Positions 1-7,324 of a DNA stretch of 40,802 bases are shown one piece after another (the stretch's first letter is position 1; each line of letters opens with the position of its first letter). A program made the translations under genes and the position numbers. The stretch lies in contig JACQRJ010000032.1 of NCBI GenBank assembly GCA_016206505.1, forward strand, positions 1 to 40,802, in the 5' to 3' direction. The notes beneath the pieces are model-generated. The model saw only the letters and a list, made by a program, of their open reading frames with translations. It was not told the DNA's origin and ran no database searches. This DNA comes from Candidatus Peregrinibacteria bacterium (GTDB taxonomy: Bacteria > Patescibacteriota > Gracilibacteria > UBA1369 > LOWO2-01-FULL-3).

Positions 1-222
1 GATGGAGATTTTTATTGTCTAATTAATTATTTTATTGAAAAGAATAAGCTGCAGGCGGTATTGATTCCTAATCGGCAGAAATTTTCAGCACTGCTAAAAT
101 TAAAACATTTTCGACCCTATTTGCGCTACATGAATGATCTTGAAGCTAAATTGAAGTATATAAAGAAAATGCCCCGGGAGGACAAGACCTTCAAGGGCGA
201 TTTTTCCATTGGTGATGTTTGA
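1..222 (+). CDS. NYN-domain (PIN-like) protein, C-terminal part
   Basis: An open frame enters from the left edge and stops at TGA 220-222, leaving 73 residues. It begins DGDFYCLINYFIEKNK and continues with AVLIPN and FSALLKL, which matches the last part of NYN domains, where a conserved SGDGDF acidic motif is followed by a strand and a position-specific 'IPN..FSALL' segment. NYN proteins are metal-dependent RNases of the PIN-like fold. The start lies outside the window, so the N-terminal half and other catalytic aspartates cannot be checked. Family assignment rests on motif recognition only. Confidence 0.75.
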   Translation, partial: DGDFYCLINYFIEKNKLQAVLIPNRQKFSALLKLKHFRPYLRYMNDLEAKLKYIKKMPREDKTFKGDFSIGDV

Positions 223-263
223 ATTATATCAATTTTTTCCAGGAAGTGTCAAAATTTTCCCAT

Positions 264-291
264 TGACGGTGAGTATGTACTCACCTATACT
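264..291 (+). promoter_or_regulatory. Promoter with operator-like palindrome in its spacer (Bro-N gene)
   Basis: TTGACG (264-269) and TATACT (286-291) are separated by 16 nt. Positions 268-285 form a perfect inverted repeat, GGTGAGTA-TG-TACTCACC (8-bp arms, 2-nt centre), that fills the spacer and touches both boxes. A dimeric repressor bound here would block RNA polymerase. The next gene encodes a Bro-N/antirepressor-like protein, so autoregulation is a reasonable guess. The palindrome is seen directly; its role is inferred. Confidence 0.6.
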
Positions 292-311
292 TGGGCTATA
301 AAAAATTTAAG

Positions 312-905
312 ATGCAGGATATGAATGAGGGGGGCCATACAAAAGTAGCTTTATTCCAGAGTAAGGAAATTCGCAAAACTATTCATGTAAATGAGTGGTG
401 GTTTTCTGTGGTGGATGTATGTGCTGTTTTGACCGAAAGTCCTGATGCAGGTGCTTATTGGAGAAAGTTGAAACAGAGATTAAATGAGGAAGGCAGTGAA
501 GTCGTGACAAATTGTCACGGGTTGAAATTGGAGGCTCCTGATGGAAAAATGAGAGAAACCGATTGTGCAAATACGGAAACGCTTTTTAGAATTATTCGAA
601 CGATTCCTTCTCCAAAAGCCGAACCATTCAAAAGATGGTTGGCGAAAGTGGGTTATGAACGTGTACAGGAAATCGAAGATACTGAGCTTATTTTTTCCAT
701 GCTTGGCGAGGCGGCGACCACCGAAATTGCTAAAAATAGAGATGCTCAGGGTTTTCCTCAGAATCAAAAGGCCGCACAGCAGGGCGGGGAAGTTGCGGGA
801 AGCGCCAGAAAAGATGTGGAACAGAAAAGCGGGAAAAAAGTTGTGAGTAAGGAGAATTTTTTGGGGCTGGGGGGTGAAATAGGAGTTATTTCGAATGGAG
901 TTTAG
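312..905 (+). CDS. Bro-N / phage antirepressor-like DNA-binding protein
   Basis: About 197 residues from ATG 312. The N-terminal part (HTKVALFQSKEIRKTIH..EWWFSVVDVCAVLTES, then AYWRKLKQRL) is typical of the Bro-N domain found in phage antirepressors and chromosomal relatives. The middle section (FRIIRTIPSPKAEPFKRWLAKVGYERVQE) is also characteristic of this group. The last ~55 residues are low-complexity and charged, without a KilA-C domain. The frame also runs from TTG 291, but that codon overlaps the -10 box, so ATG 312 (or ATG 321) is preferred. No strong ribosome binding site is seen. No phage genes surround it, so it is probably a domesticated or stand-alone regulator. Confidence 0.7.
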   Translation: MQDMNEGGHTKVALFQSKEIRKTIHVNEWWFSVVDVCAVLTESPDAGAYWRKLKQRLNEEGSEVVTNCHGLKLEAPDGKMRETDCANTETLFRIIRTIPSPKAEPFKRWLAKVGYERVQEIEDTELIFSMLGEAATTEIAKNRDAQGFPQNQKAAQQGGEVAGSARKDVEQKSGKKVVSKENFLGLGGEIGVISNGV

Positions 906-935
906 GCATATGAAATCGTGTTGCTAATAATTATT

Positions 936-1259
936 ATGAAAAAAAGTTCAAAAATTTGGACATTGGCAATTGTGCCACTTCTACTCGTGCTTTTATGGTA
1001 TGTAGGTGAAAAAATCGCAATCAAAATTGCAGTTTATAACCAATGTAGTCAATTTATAATAGGTGATGATTGGGTAGGTTGCACTATAGATCTTGCATTA
1101 GAAAAAAACGATGCGAGATATTGTAGAAGCCAATGGATTTTTTCACCTTATCCGGGATTGTGTATGGAAAAGTTTGCCAAAAGGACAAAAGATGAAGGAT
1201 CTTGCGGCACAATGACCAAACCAAGATACAAAGAAGAATGCATAGTGAGATTTAATTAA
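936..1259 (+). CDS. Small membrane-anchored Cys-rich protein
   Basis: 107 residues from ATG 936. An N-terminal KKSSKIW is followed by one hydrophobic segment (about residues 6-24), giving a signal anchor. The exported part has six cysteines, several in 'C...DD/ND...C' spacing, suggesting disulphide-bonded short helical hairpins like the small Cys-repeat domains common in Patescibacteria. The frame extends upstream to a TTG-type codon at 918, but MKKSSK is a more natural start. No function is recognised. It follows the Bro-N gene by about 30 bp and could be co-transcribed. Confidence 0.5.
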   Translation: MKKSSKIWTLAIVPLLLVLLWYVGEKIAIKIAVYNQCSQFIIGDDWVGCTIDLALEKNDARYCRSQWIFSPYPGLCMEKFAKRTKDEGSCGTMTKPRYKEECIVRFN

Positions 1260-1300
1260 TGCAACACGACACCAGTTAACAATGAATAACTTGTTGAAAA

Positions 1301-1540
1301 ATGAAAATAGTTTTTTCAAAACATGCTGAGAACCGAATGAACGAACGGCAAATTTCAAAAAATGAGGTAAAAGAAGCTATTTTGTTTCCAAATAAGTCTG
1401 GCAAGCAAGATCATAAGAATTTTGCAATGAAAACTAGAAAAAATGATCAACTTCTGATAGCATATTACATAGAGGAGGAAGGAGTTGCTCATGTAATAAC
1501 TGTCATTACAACCTCCAAAATCTCTAAATACCTACAATGA
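1301..1540 (+). CDS. DUF4258-type protein, putative toxin of a TA pair
   Basis: 79 residues. The opening FSKHAENRMNERQIS, the 'EVKEAILFP' helix and the C-terminal VITVITTSKISKY are typical of DUF4258, a small domain thought to share the RelE/BrnT-type toxin fold ('H...R...R.I..eeV..ai..P' pattern). The next gene encodes DUF2283 and overlaps its stop codon, an arrangement often seen for toxin-antitoxin pairs. Toxicity is not established from sequence. Confidence 0.65.
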   Translation: MKIVFSKHAENRMNERQISKNEVKEAILFPNKSGKQDHKNFAMKTRKNDQLLIAYYIEEEGVAHVITVITTSKISKYLQ

Positions 1541-1743
1541 TGCAAAAGATTGAATATGATCCAGAGGTCAAAATTCTTAAAATTCGTTTTCGGCCAGGTA
1601 AAAGTGTGAATAGCGATGTGATAGATAATTTGGTTTTGGACTACGATAAAAATGGCAATTTAGTGAATGTTGATGTAATGGATATAAATTTGGAGGATCT
1701 GGTTGGAATTGTGAATTATAAGAAAAAGAGAACGGTAGCTTGA
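1537..1743 (+). CDS. DUF2283 family protein, putative antitoxin
   Basis: 68 residues starting at ATG 1537, which overlaps the TGA of the DUF4258 gene by 4 nt (ATG 1540 is also possible). IEYDPEVKILKIRF, then VIDNLVLDYDKNGNLVNVDVMD, is the characteristic DUF2283 pattern of a compact beta-rich fold. DUF2283 genes are frequently next to DUF4258 or other small toxin-like genes. Translational coupling to the upstream gene is likely because there is no separate ribosome binding site. Confidence 0.65.
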   Translation: MMQKIEYDPEVKILKIRFRPGKSVNSDVIDNLVLDYDKNGNLVNVDVMDINLEDLVGIVNYKKKRTVA

Positions 1744-1838
1744 GTATTTCTGATGTTTTTGTTAATTTGTGACCTTAATTGTTAACTATAAATTTTATGA
1801 GTCTCGATTCCAATGAGCTGGTGGCAGAAAGGCCACAA

Positions 1839-2120
1839 ATGATAAAACATAATAGTTATTATGAAGGAAGGGTGCAGTCGCTAGGCTTTCCGACTGAAGG
1901 TGGAGATGCGACGTCCGGTGTGCTTGAGCCGGGAAGTTATAATTTTGGAGTGGCGTCAAGACGTGAAAGCATTAAGGTTGTTCATGGCGTATTGTGTGAC
2001 GATCGAACAGGCCAACTGTATGGAGCCTTGCCGGTACCTCAAGTATTAGTTTTTAATCCGGGCGAGGAAATAGAAATCTCGTGTGAGCAGCATGTGGCGT
2101 ATGTCTGCTGTTATGGCTAG
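1839..2120 (+). CDS. ppnP: Pyrimidine/purine nucleoside phosphorylase
   Basis: 93 residues from ATG 1839. The protein matches the PpnP (formerly DUF1255, YaiE) cupin: NSYYEGRVQSLGF near the start, GVLEPGSYNFGVAS in the middle, then a beta-rich C-terminus ending AYVCCYG. PpnP cleaves a wide range of nucleosides with phosphate to give a base and (deoxy)ribose 1-phosphate. The frame is open further upstream (ATG 1797, TTG 1779), but 1839 gives the usual family length and is preceded by AAAGG at 1828-1832 with a 6-nt spacing, one of the few Shine-Dalgarno-like sequences here. It likely serves nucleoside salvage. Confidence 0.8.
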   Translation: MIKHNSYYEGRVQSLGFPTEGGDATSGVLEPGSYNFGVASRRESIKVVHGVLCDDRTGQLYGALPVPQVLVFNPGEEIEISCEQHVAYVCCYG

Positions 2121-2134
2121 GGGTTATTTAGCAT

Positions 2135-2581
2135 ATGAAAATTCGAAAATTTTTACAATCGGATGCGGCTGAACTTTCAAAATTGATGAGAGAAACTGTC
2201 GTGAAATCAAATAGCGCGGATTATTCAAAAGAGGCTGTTCGATGCTTAGTTGATGAATATACTGCTGAAAGATTGATAAAGGATTCTAAGAAAATGCATA
2301 TTTTTGTCGCATCTGAAGAATCCAAATTATTAGGTACTATTTCTCTGGTTGGTGACAGAGTATCCAGAATGTTTGTTTTGCCTGAATTTCAGGGTCAAAA
2401 GATCGGCAGTAAGTTGATTAGATGCGTAGAGAAATTTGCTAAAAAAGAGGGTAAAACGATTCTTAGAGTGCGTTCAAGTCTTACCGCTTATGGTTTTTAT
2501 CAAAAGTTGGGTTATCAAAAAACCAGAAGAGCTTCGAATAAATTCGTGGGTCCAATAGTTTGGATGAAGAAAGAACTTTAA
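2135..2581 (+). CDS. GNAT family N-acetyltransferase
   Basis: 148 residues with a complete GNAT fold. The opening is IRKFLQSDAAELSKLM. Motif A is VSRMFVLPEFQGQKIGSKLI, where the QGQKIG loop binds the acetyl-CoA pyrophosphate. The usual C-terminal 'AYGFYQKLGYQKT' follows. The substrate cannot be told. The gene starts 14 bp after ppnP, so the two are probably co-transcribed. Its TAA overlaps the stop codon of the convergent acetyltransferase gene. Confidence 0.85.
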   Translation: MKIRKFLQSDAAELSKLMRETVVKSNSADYSKEAVRCLVDEYTAERLIKDSKKMHIFVASEESKLLGTISLVGDRVSRMFVLPEFQGQKIGSKLIRCVEKFAKKEGKTILRVRSSLTAYGFYQKLGYQKTRRASNKFVGPIVWMKKEL

Positions 2582-3300
2582 ATTTCTTTGGAAGGTATGT
2601 ACAAAAATGCCGTCCCCCCTTTGCGTTGAATATTTTCTTTTCGAGAATCAATGTAAGCCTCTGGGGTTCCGTGAATTCGTAAATAATTATCAAAGCCAAT
2701 TTCAGTCCAGCCATCTTCACGGTTCAATTTTTTAATAGCTTCAATTTTTGTTCCAGCCAAAATTGAAACATCGCCATATTTTTTTCTAAGGTTAGCAATT
2801 GCTTGTTTTCTTAATGCACGATAAATGCCGTTTCCTCGTTCTTCAGGGACGATTAATGCTTTGCCTATTTCATAAACATCGCCATCAATAAACTGATTTG
2901 ACCCAACAGCATCAAGTTTATGGACTCTAACCATACCAATTGCTTTCCCCTCCTTTCGAGCAATGGTCATATCACCACGATCGATGGCTTTTTGTAAATG
3001 TTGAATTAAACTCGCGCGGGATTGTTCTTTTTGTTCAGCCTGAAATTGACGAGTTTTACTAAATTGTGGAAAACGATCACGCAATCGTTCGCGGACATCA
3101 GAAAGAATAGAGATAAGTTTATTGCCCATAGGAAGATCTTTCAAAACACTTTCAACTAGTACTCTAGTTCTTGAAATTGGGACATCAACAGGCTGATAAG
3201 TTTCTTTCATCCATAAAGCAACTAATTTTTCTAACTCACCAGCTTGCAGGTGGTTTTTAGTTTCATTGCCCCCGATAATTTCTATATCGTCTAATGGCAT
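2578..3300 (-). CDS. GNAT family N-acetyltransferase (240 aa)
   Basis: The C-terminal half carries a GNAT core: TIARKEGKAIGMVRVHKL, then YEIGKALIVPEERGNGIYRALRKQAI, where EERGNGIYRAL is the acetyl-CoA-binding motif A. The first ~95 residues are helical and not recognised. The end differs from canonical GNATs (EAYIDSRKENIQRKGGTAFLYIP). The substrate is unknown. The stop codon overlaps the stop of the plus-strand GNAT gene by 4 bp. An extended -10 box lies 21 nt upstream of the ATG. Confidence 0.75.
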   Translation of the reverse strand: MPLDDIEIIGGNETKNHLQAGELEKLVALWMKETYQPVDVPISRTRVLVESVLKDLPMGNKLISILSDVRERLRDRFPQFSKTRQFQAEQKEQSRASLIQHLQKAIDRGDMTIARKEGKAIGMVRVHKLDAVGSNQFIDGDVYEIGKALIVPEERGNGIYRALRKQAIANLRKKYGDVSILAGTKIEAIKKLNREDGWTEIGFDNYLRIHGTPEAYIDSRKENIQRKGGTAFLYIPSKEI

Positions 3301-3321
3301 GCTTGTGTTTTCGACTTCCCA

Positions 3322-3330
3322 ATTATAGCA
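3322..3330 (-). promoter_or_regulatory. Extended -10 promoter for the minus-strand GNAT gene
   Basis: On the minus strand the sequence reads TGCTATAAT, a perfect extended -10 element, 21 nt before the ATG at 3300. No good -35 box is seen, as expected for extended -10 promoters. The same nonamer precedes hutU and the 26384 gene. Confidence 0.55.
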
Positions 3331-3352
3331 GGAATAAGAGGAAAAATCGAAT

Positions 3353-4201
3353 TCATCCGAAGTACTCCACGGCGTTTTTGAAGATTTTGAGGCCGAGACC
3401 TGATTTGGGGAGCTTTAGATCGGTTTGGGCGGAGTTTGAGTTGGTGCTTGAGCCTTTTTTGAGTGCTTCGCGCAGGAGTTTTTCTTTTTTTAAGTGCCAG
3501 TTGTATTCGTTTGTGAAGGAGTTGAAGCGTTCGGGGTGAGGCATCAGGCCAAAGATTCTGCCGGACTGGTCGCAGATGCCGGCGATGTCGAGCATGGCGC
3601 CGTTGGGATTTTCGGGAAATTTTCCGTTTGCCGGTAAGCCGTTTTCGCGGCAGTAGGTAAGCGCGATCTGGTCATTGTGCTTCAGGTGATGCATGACTTC
3701 GTCGTTGGCGTAAAAATTGCCTTCGCCGTGAGCCATCGGCAAATGAAGAATTTCGATTTGCTTTGTCCAGACGCATTTTTGCGATTGGTTTTTCACATAA
3801 ATCCAGCGACATTCGTAGCGGGCCTGGGCGTTGTGCATGAGGGCGGCCTGGCGGATGCCGTATTTTTTGTCGATTGCAGGGACCAGTCCGAGATTTGTAA
3901 TCATCTGAAAACCGTTGCAGATGCCGATTAAAAGTTTGTCTTCGTTTGCAAATTTGACGATGTCTTGCTGCAGGTGGTTTTTAATTTTGTTGGCGATGGC
4001 GTTGCCGGCTCCGGTATCGTCTCCGTACGAAAAACCTCCGGGGAAAGCCATGATCTGGAAGTCTTTGAGTTTTTTTTCGCCGCTGATCAGGTCGCTCAAA
4101 TGTACGATTTCAGCTTTTCCGCCGGCGATTTCAAAACACTTTGCGGTTTCTACTTCGCAGTTGATGCCGTATCCGGTCAAGATGAGAGCTTTTGGTTTCA
4201 T
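3353..4201 (-). CDS. purQ: Phosphoribosylformylglycinamidine synthase, glutaminase subunit
   Basis: 282 residues, class I glutamine amidotransferase. It supplies ammonia from glutamine to PurL for conversion of FGAR to FGAM in purine synthesis. The oxyanion region AFPGGFSYGDD (52-62), the nucleophile elbow GICNGFQM with Cys95, AHGEGNF (157-163) and the catalytic His222/Glu224 in GLMPHPER are all present. The last ~35 residues (from about 248) form a polar tail not typical of PurQ. The gene lies 5 bp downstream of the PurSL gene, so the two subunits are made from one mRNA. Confidence 0.93.
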   Translation of the reverse strand: MKPKALILTGYGINCEVETAKCFEIAGGKAEIVHLSDLISGEKKLKDFQIMAFPGGFSYGDDTGAGNAIANKIKNHLQQDIVKFANEDKLLIGICNGFQMITNLGLVPAIDKKYGIRQAALMHNAQARYECRWIYVKNQSQKCVWTKQIEILHLPMAHGEGNFYANDEVMHHLKHNDQIALTYCRENGLPANGKFPENPNGAMLDIAGICDQSGRIFGLMPHPERFNSFTNEYNWHLKKEKLLREALKKGSSTNSNSAQTDLKLPKSGLGLKIFKNAVEYFG

Positions 4202-4206
4202 GCTTT

Positions 4207-7200
4207 TTAATAATCTTTAAAGGTTGATTTGTAGGCTTCAGTCAGGGTTTTTACGTCGGTGGTTACGAGATTTCTGATGCTGAATTTTTTTTCTTTTGTG
4301 ACGTGGCCGATTTTTTTCAGCGGAATGCCTTTGAAATTTTTTTCAAATTTTTCTTTGTTTTCCGGTGCGATTGTTACGATAAAGCGTGATCTTGTTTCGG
4401 AGAAAAGCATGTAGTCTTCGCGTTTCAGATCTTCGGATTTTGGGATTTCTTCGAGATCGACTTCGAGTCCGAGCTGTGAAGCGATGGATTTTTGGGCGAG
4501 GGCTATGCCTAGTCCTCCAATATCTATGGAAATGGCTGAAGCAAGCAATCTTTGATCTACTGCCTGCATGAATTTGCGATACAGATCGAGGGCTTTTTCA
4601 CTATCGACTTTTGGCACTTCGTTGCCGATGCAATTTTGTGCGGAGTCTTTTTTTGAGGCGAAATATTCACTGCCGCCGAGTTCGTTTTTGGTTTCGCCCA
4701 GGATATAGATGAGATCGCCGGGAAGTTTCAGATCGGGAGTGATGGTTTTTGTGACATCTTTTATCACGCTTAAACTTGAGATCATCAGGGTAGGCAGTGC
4801 GGAAATTTTTATTTTTTCGCCTTTTTCATCGAAGCCGGAAAAGTCATTGAACATGGAATCTTTGCCGGAAATATAGGGGGTGGAGTAAGCGACGGCATAA
4901 TCAAAGCAGGCTTTGGCTGCGGCTTTTAATTCCCCGAGTCTTTGCGGATCTTTTGAGCTGCACCAGCAGAAATTATCCATCAGGGCCATGTGGTCGAGGT
5001 TGCCACCGACGGCGATGTTTTGGCAGATGGCCATGTCGATCGTGCAGGCGGCCATGTGGTAGGTGTCGATCAGGCTGTATCTTGGTGCGATTGATTGTGC
5101 GATGACGATGCCTTTTTCTGTTTCGAGAAATGGCTTGGTGACTGAGGCTTTGGTGTTTAGGCGGCCTTCGCCTATGACCGGTCCGATGACTGCGCCGCCC
5201 TGAACTGTGTGATCGTATTGGCGGGAAATCCATTCGAAGCTGGCGATGTTTGGGCGGGCGAGCATTTGCAAAAGTTCATGTGTGAGATCCTGAGGTTGTG
5301 TGAAATCAGGTTCTTCGTTTTGCGGCTTTTTGTATTGCGTGTGAAGTGTTTTTTTTGGCAAACCGTTGTGCAAAAAATCCATATCGAGATTCATTACTTC
5401 CTTGTTGTTGTATTTTACGCTGCAGCATGGGGAGTCGGTAAATTCTCCAATTACTGACGTTTCTACGCCGCGCGCTTCCATCAGTTTTGTGAATTTTTCC
5501 AGATTTTTTTTAGGCACAGCCAGGGTCATGCGTTCCTGGGATTCGGAAATCCAGATTTGCCAGGGCTGTAGATTTGGATATTTGAGTGGGACTTTATTTA
5601 GGTCGACGATGTAGCCGCCAGATTCTTTGGCCATTTCTGAAACAGAGCAGGAAATTCCGCCGGCGCCGCAATCGGTGATTGAGTCATAGAGATCGAGTGC
5701 CCGGGCCTCTTTGATGATGGCATCGGAAAGTTTTTTTTGGGTAATCGGATCGCCGATTTGCACGGCGGTGGCGGGTGAGCCTGCTGTGAGGGCTTCGGAT
5801 GAAAATGTCGCGCCGTGGATGCCGTCCTGTCCCACTTTGCCGCCGATGACGACGATTTTCTCACCCGGTTGCGCTTTTTTGATGTGTGATGGCTTGTTGC
5901 CGATTTTTCGCGGAATCAGTCCGACTGTGCCGACGAAAACAAGCGGTTTGCCTTTGTAGGATTCATCGAAATAGACAAAACCTTGCGGCGTTGCGATGCC
6001 GCTTTGGTTGCCGCCGGCGTTTACGCCTTCCACCACTCCGTCGAGGATGCGGCGGGGTGATAATGTGGGGGCGGTTTTTTCTTTGTCGCGGTAGAGCGGT
6101 TTTTTGTCATTGGGAAGTCCTACGCAGAAGCCGTATTTGTTGATGATGGGTTTTGCGCCTTTGCCGAAACCGATAGTGTCGCGGTTGACGCCGACGATGC
6201 CGGTGATGGCTCCGCCAAATGGGTCGAGGCTTGATGGACTATTGTGGGTTTCGGCTTTATCGGTGATGAGATAATTTTCGTCGAAGATTATGCCGCCTGA
6301 ATTGTCGGAAAAAACCGATACGCAAAAGTCTTTTTCGCCTTTTTGTTTGCGGATTTCTTCGGTGGCTTTTTTGATGCAGCCTTTGTATAAGCCTTCTTTG
6401 ATTTCGTCCATTTCTGCCGCGAAAATCGTGTGTTTGCAATGTTCCGACCAGGTTTGGGCGAGGGATTCCAGTTCGATATCGGTCGGATTTCTTTCTTCTT
6501 TGGCGAAATATTTTTTGATTGCTGCGATGTAATCTTTTTCAAGGGCCAAGGGTCCGCGGCGTGTGCCGTCTTTATTTTTGATACCCTTGGATGAAATTTT
6601 TTCCAGTTCTTCTTCCGCGACGTTGAGGTTTACTTCATCGGTTTGCGGGCTTTCTGTCAGTTGCACTTTTGGCACTATTTTGTCCATGCCTTTGTCGTTT
6701 GTGTATTTTTTGAACGATTTGATGTGCAGTCGCTGGATGAGAGGGTTGCTTAGGGTTAAGCCGATTTGCTCGACGGTTTCTTTGGAGCCCTCTTTGGTGA
6801 GTGGCTTTTCTTTGGCTGCTTTCAGGAAAATCATTGTTGAGGTGTGGACGGATTCCTGTGGGGCGAATTTTTCTTTGGTGAAATCTTCGATGGTTTCTTT
6901 GGCGGTTGAGGCGATGTTGTCGGTTACGCCCGGGAGAAAGCCGATTTCGAGGATGTAGTCGAAGTGATTTGCGTCAGTTGGCTGGTCGATTTTGAAGCCC
7001 TGGAAAATTGGATTTGAGAGAATTTCGGCGATATTTTGCAGTTCCCCTGAAGTATCACTGGTGAAACTTTTATTGATGGTGTAAACTTCGACAACTTTGA
7101 TTTTTGACAGGCTGAAGCCGAGGGCAGTTAGTTTTTTCAAGAGCACTTCGGATTTTTGATCGTTTACCGTTGTGGAAATTTCAATGCGGTGTGAGAACTT

Positions 7201-7212
7201 CTCTTTTTGCAT
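4207..7212 (-). CDS. purL: Phosphoribosylformylglycinamidine synthase, PurS-PurL fusion
   Basis: 1001 residues. It catalyses ATP-dependent amidation of FGAR to FGAM. Residues ~1-185 contain two PurS-like alpha/beta segments (RIEISTTVNDQKSEVLLKKL...VYTINKSF, then DYILEIGFLPGVTDNIA...LIQRLHIKSF). The PurL catalytic part follows: 'LESLAQTWSEHCKHTIF', 'AETHNSPSSLDPFGGAITG', 'GVNAGGNQSGIATPQG' and 'YSTPYISGKDSM' for the two ATP/FGAR half-sites. The usual C-terminal glutaminase domain of large PurL is absent and is supplied by the adjacent purQ. No other pur genes are in the window. Confidence 0.93.
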   Translation of the reverse strand: MQKEKFSHRIEISTTVNDQKSEVLLKKLTALGFSLSKIKVVEVYTINKSFTSDTSGELQNIAEILSNPIFQGFKIDQPTDANHFDYILEIGFLPGVTDNIASTAKETIEDFTKEKFAPQESVHTSTMIFLKAAKEKPLTKEGSKETVEQIGLTLSNPLIQRLHIKSFKKYTNDKGMDKIVPKVQLTESPQTDEVNLNVAEEELEKISSKGIKNKDGTRRGPLALEKDYIAAIKKYFAKEERNPTDIELESLAQTWSEHCKHTIFAAEMDEIKEGLYKGCIKKATEEIRKQKGEKDFCVSVFSDNSGGIIFDENYLITDKAETHNSPSSLDPFGGAITGIVGVNRDTIGFGKGAKPIINKYGFCVGLPNDKKPLYRDKEKTAPTLSPRRILDGVVEGVNAGGNQSGIATPQGFVYFDESYKGKPLVFVGTVGLIPRKIGNKPSHIKKAQPGEKIVVIGGKVGQDGIHGATFSSEALTAGSPATAVQIGDPITQKKLSDAIIKEARALDLYDSITDCGAGGISCSVSEMAKESGGYIVDLNKVPLKYPNLQPWQIWISESQERMTLAVPKKNLEKFTKLMEARGVETSVIGEFTDSPCCSVKYNNKEVMNLDMDFLHNGLPKKTLHTQYKKPQNEEPDFTQPQDLTHELLQMLARPNIASFEWISRQYDHTVQGGAVIGPVIGEGRLNTKASVTKPFLETEKGIVIAQSIAPRYSLIDTYHMAACTIDMAICQNIAVGGNLDHMALMDNFCWCSSKDPQRLGELKAAAKACFDYAVAYSTPYISGKDSMFNDFSGFDEKGEKIKISALPTLMISSLSVIKDVTKTITPDLKLPGDLIYILGETKNELGGSEYFASKKDSAQNCIGNEVPKVDSEKALDLYRKFMQAVDQRLLASAISIDIGGLGIALAQKSIASQLGLEVDLEEIPKSEDLKREDYMLFSETRSRFIVTIAPENKEKFEKNFKGIPLKKIGHVTKEKKFSIRNLVTTDVKTLTEAYKSTFKDY

Positions 7213-7242
7213 TTATGCAGATTAAAGTATGCGCCCGATTGA

Positions 7243-7271
7243 AATTTATCATTGAGGGAAGTTTTTGGCAA
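7243..7271 (-). promoter_or_regulatory. Candidate purL-purQ promoter
   Basis: On the minus strand TTGCCA (7266-7271) and TAAATT (7243-7248) are spaced by 17 nt, with the ATG 30 nt beyond the -10 box. It lies between secA and purL, where no terminator hairpin is visible, so some readthrough from secA is also possible. Confidence 0.45.
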
Positions 7272-7324
7272 TTTGGTTAAAGGGGGATAAATGGGGAGGA
7301 ATGGTGAGGAATGGAAATTTTTCG

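Noticed and set aside
291-311. TTG start at 291 for the Bro-N gene
   Set aside because: It overlaps the TATACT -10 box, so the codon would not be in the mRNA.
1779-1838. Longer ppnP reading frame from TTG 1779 or ATG 1797
   Set aside because: The family starts close to the 'N.YYEG.V.S.GF' motif, and only ATG 1839 has a ribosome binding site.
7213-7324. Terminator between secA and purL
   Set aside because: The gap is rich in GGGG/AATGG-type strings, but no stem followed by a U tract was found on the minus strand.
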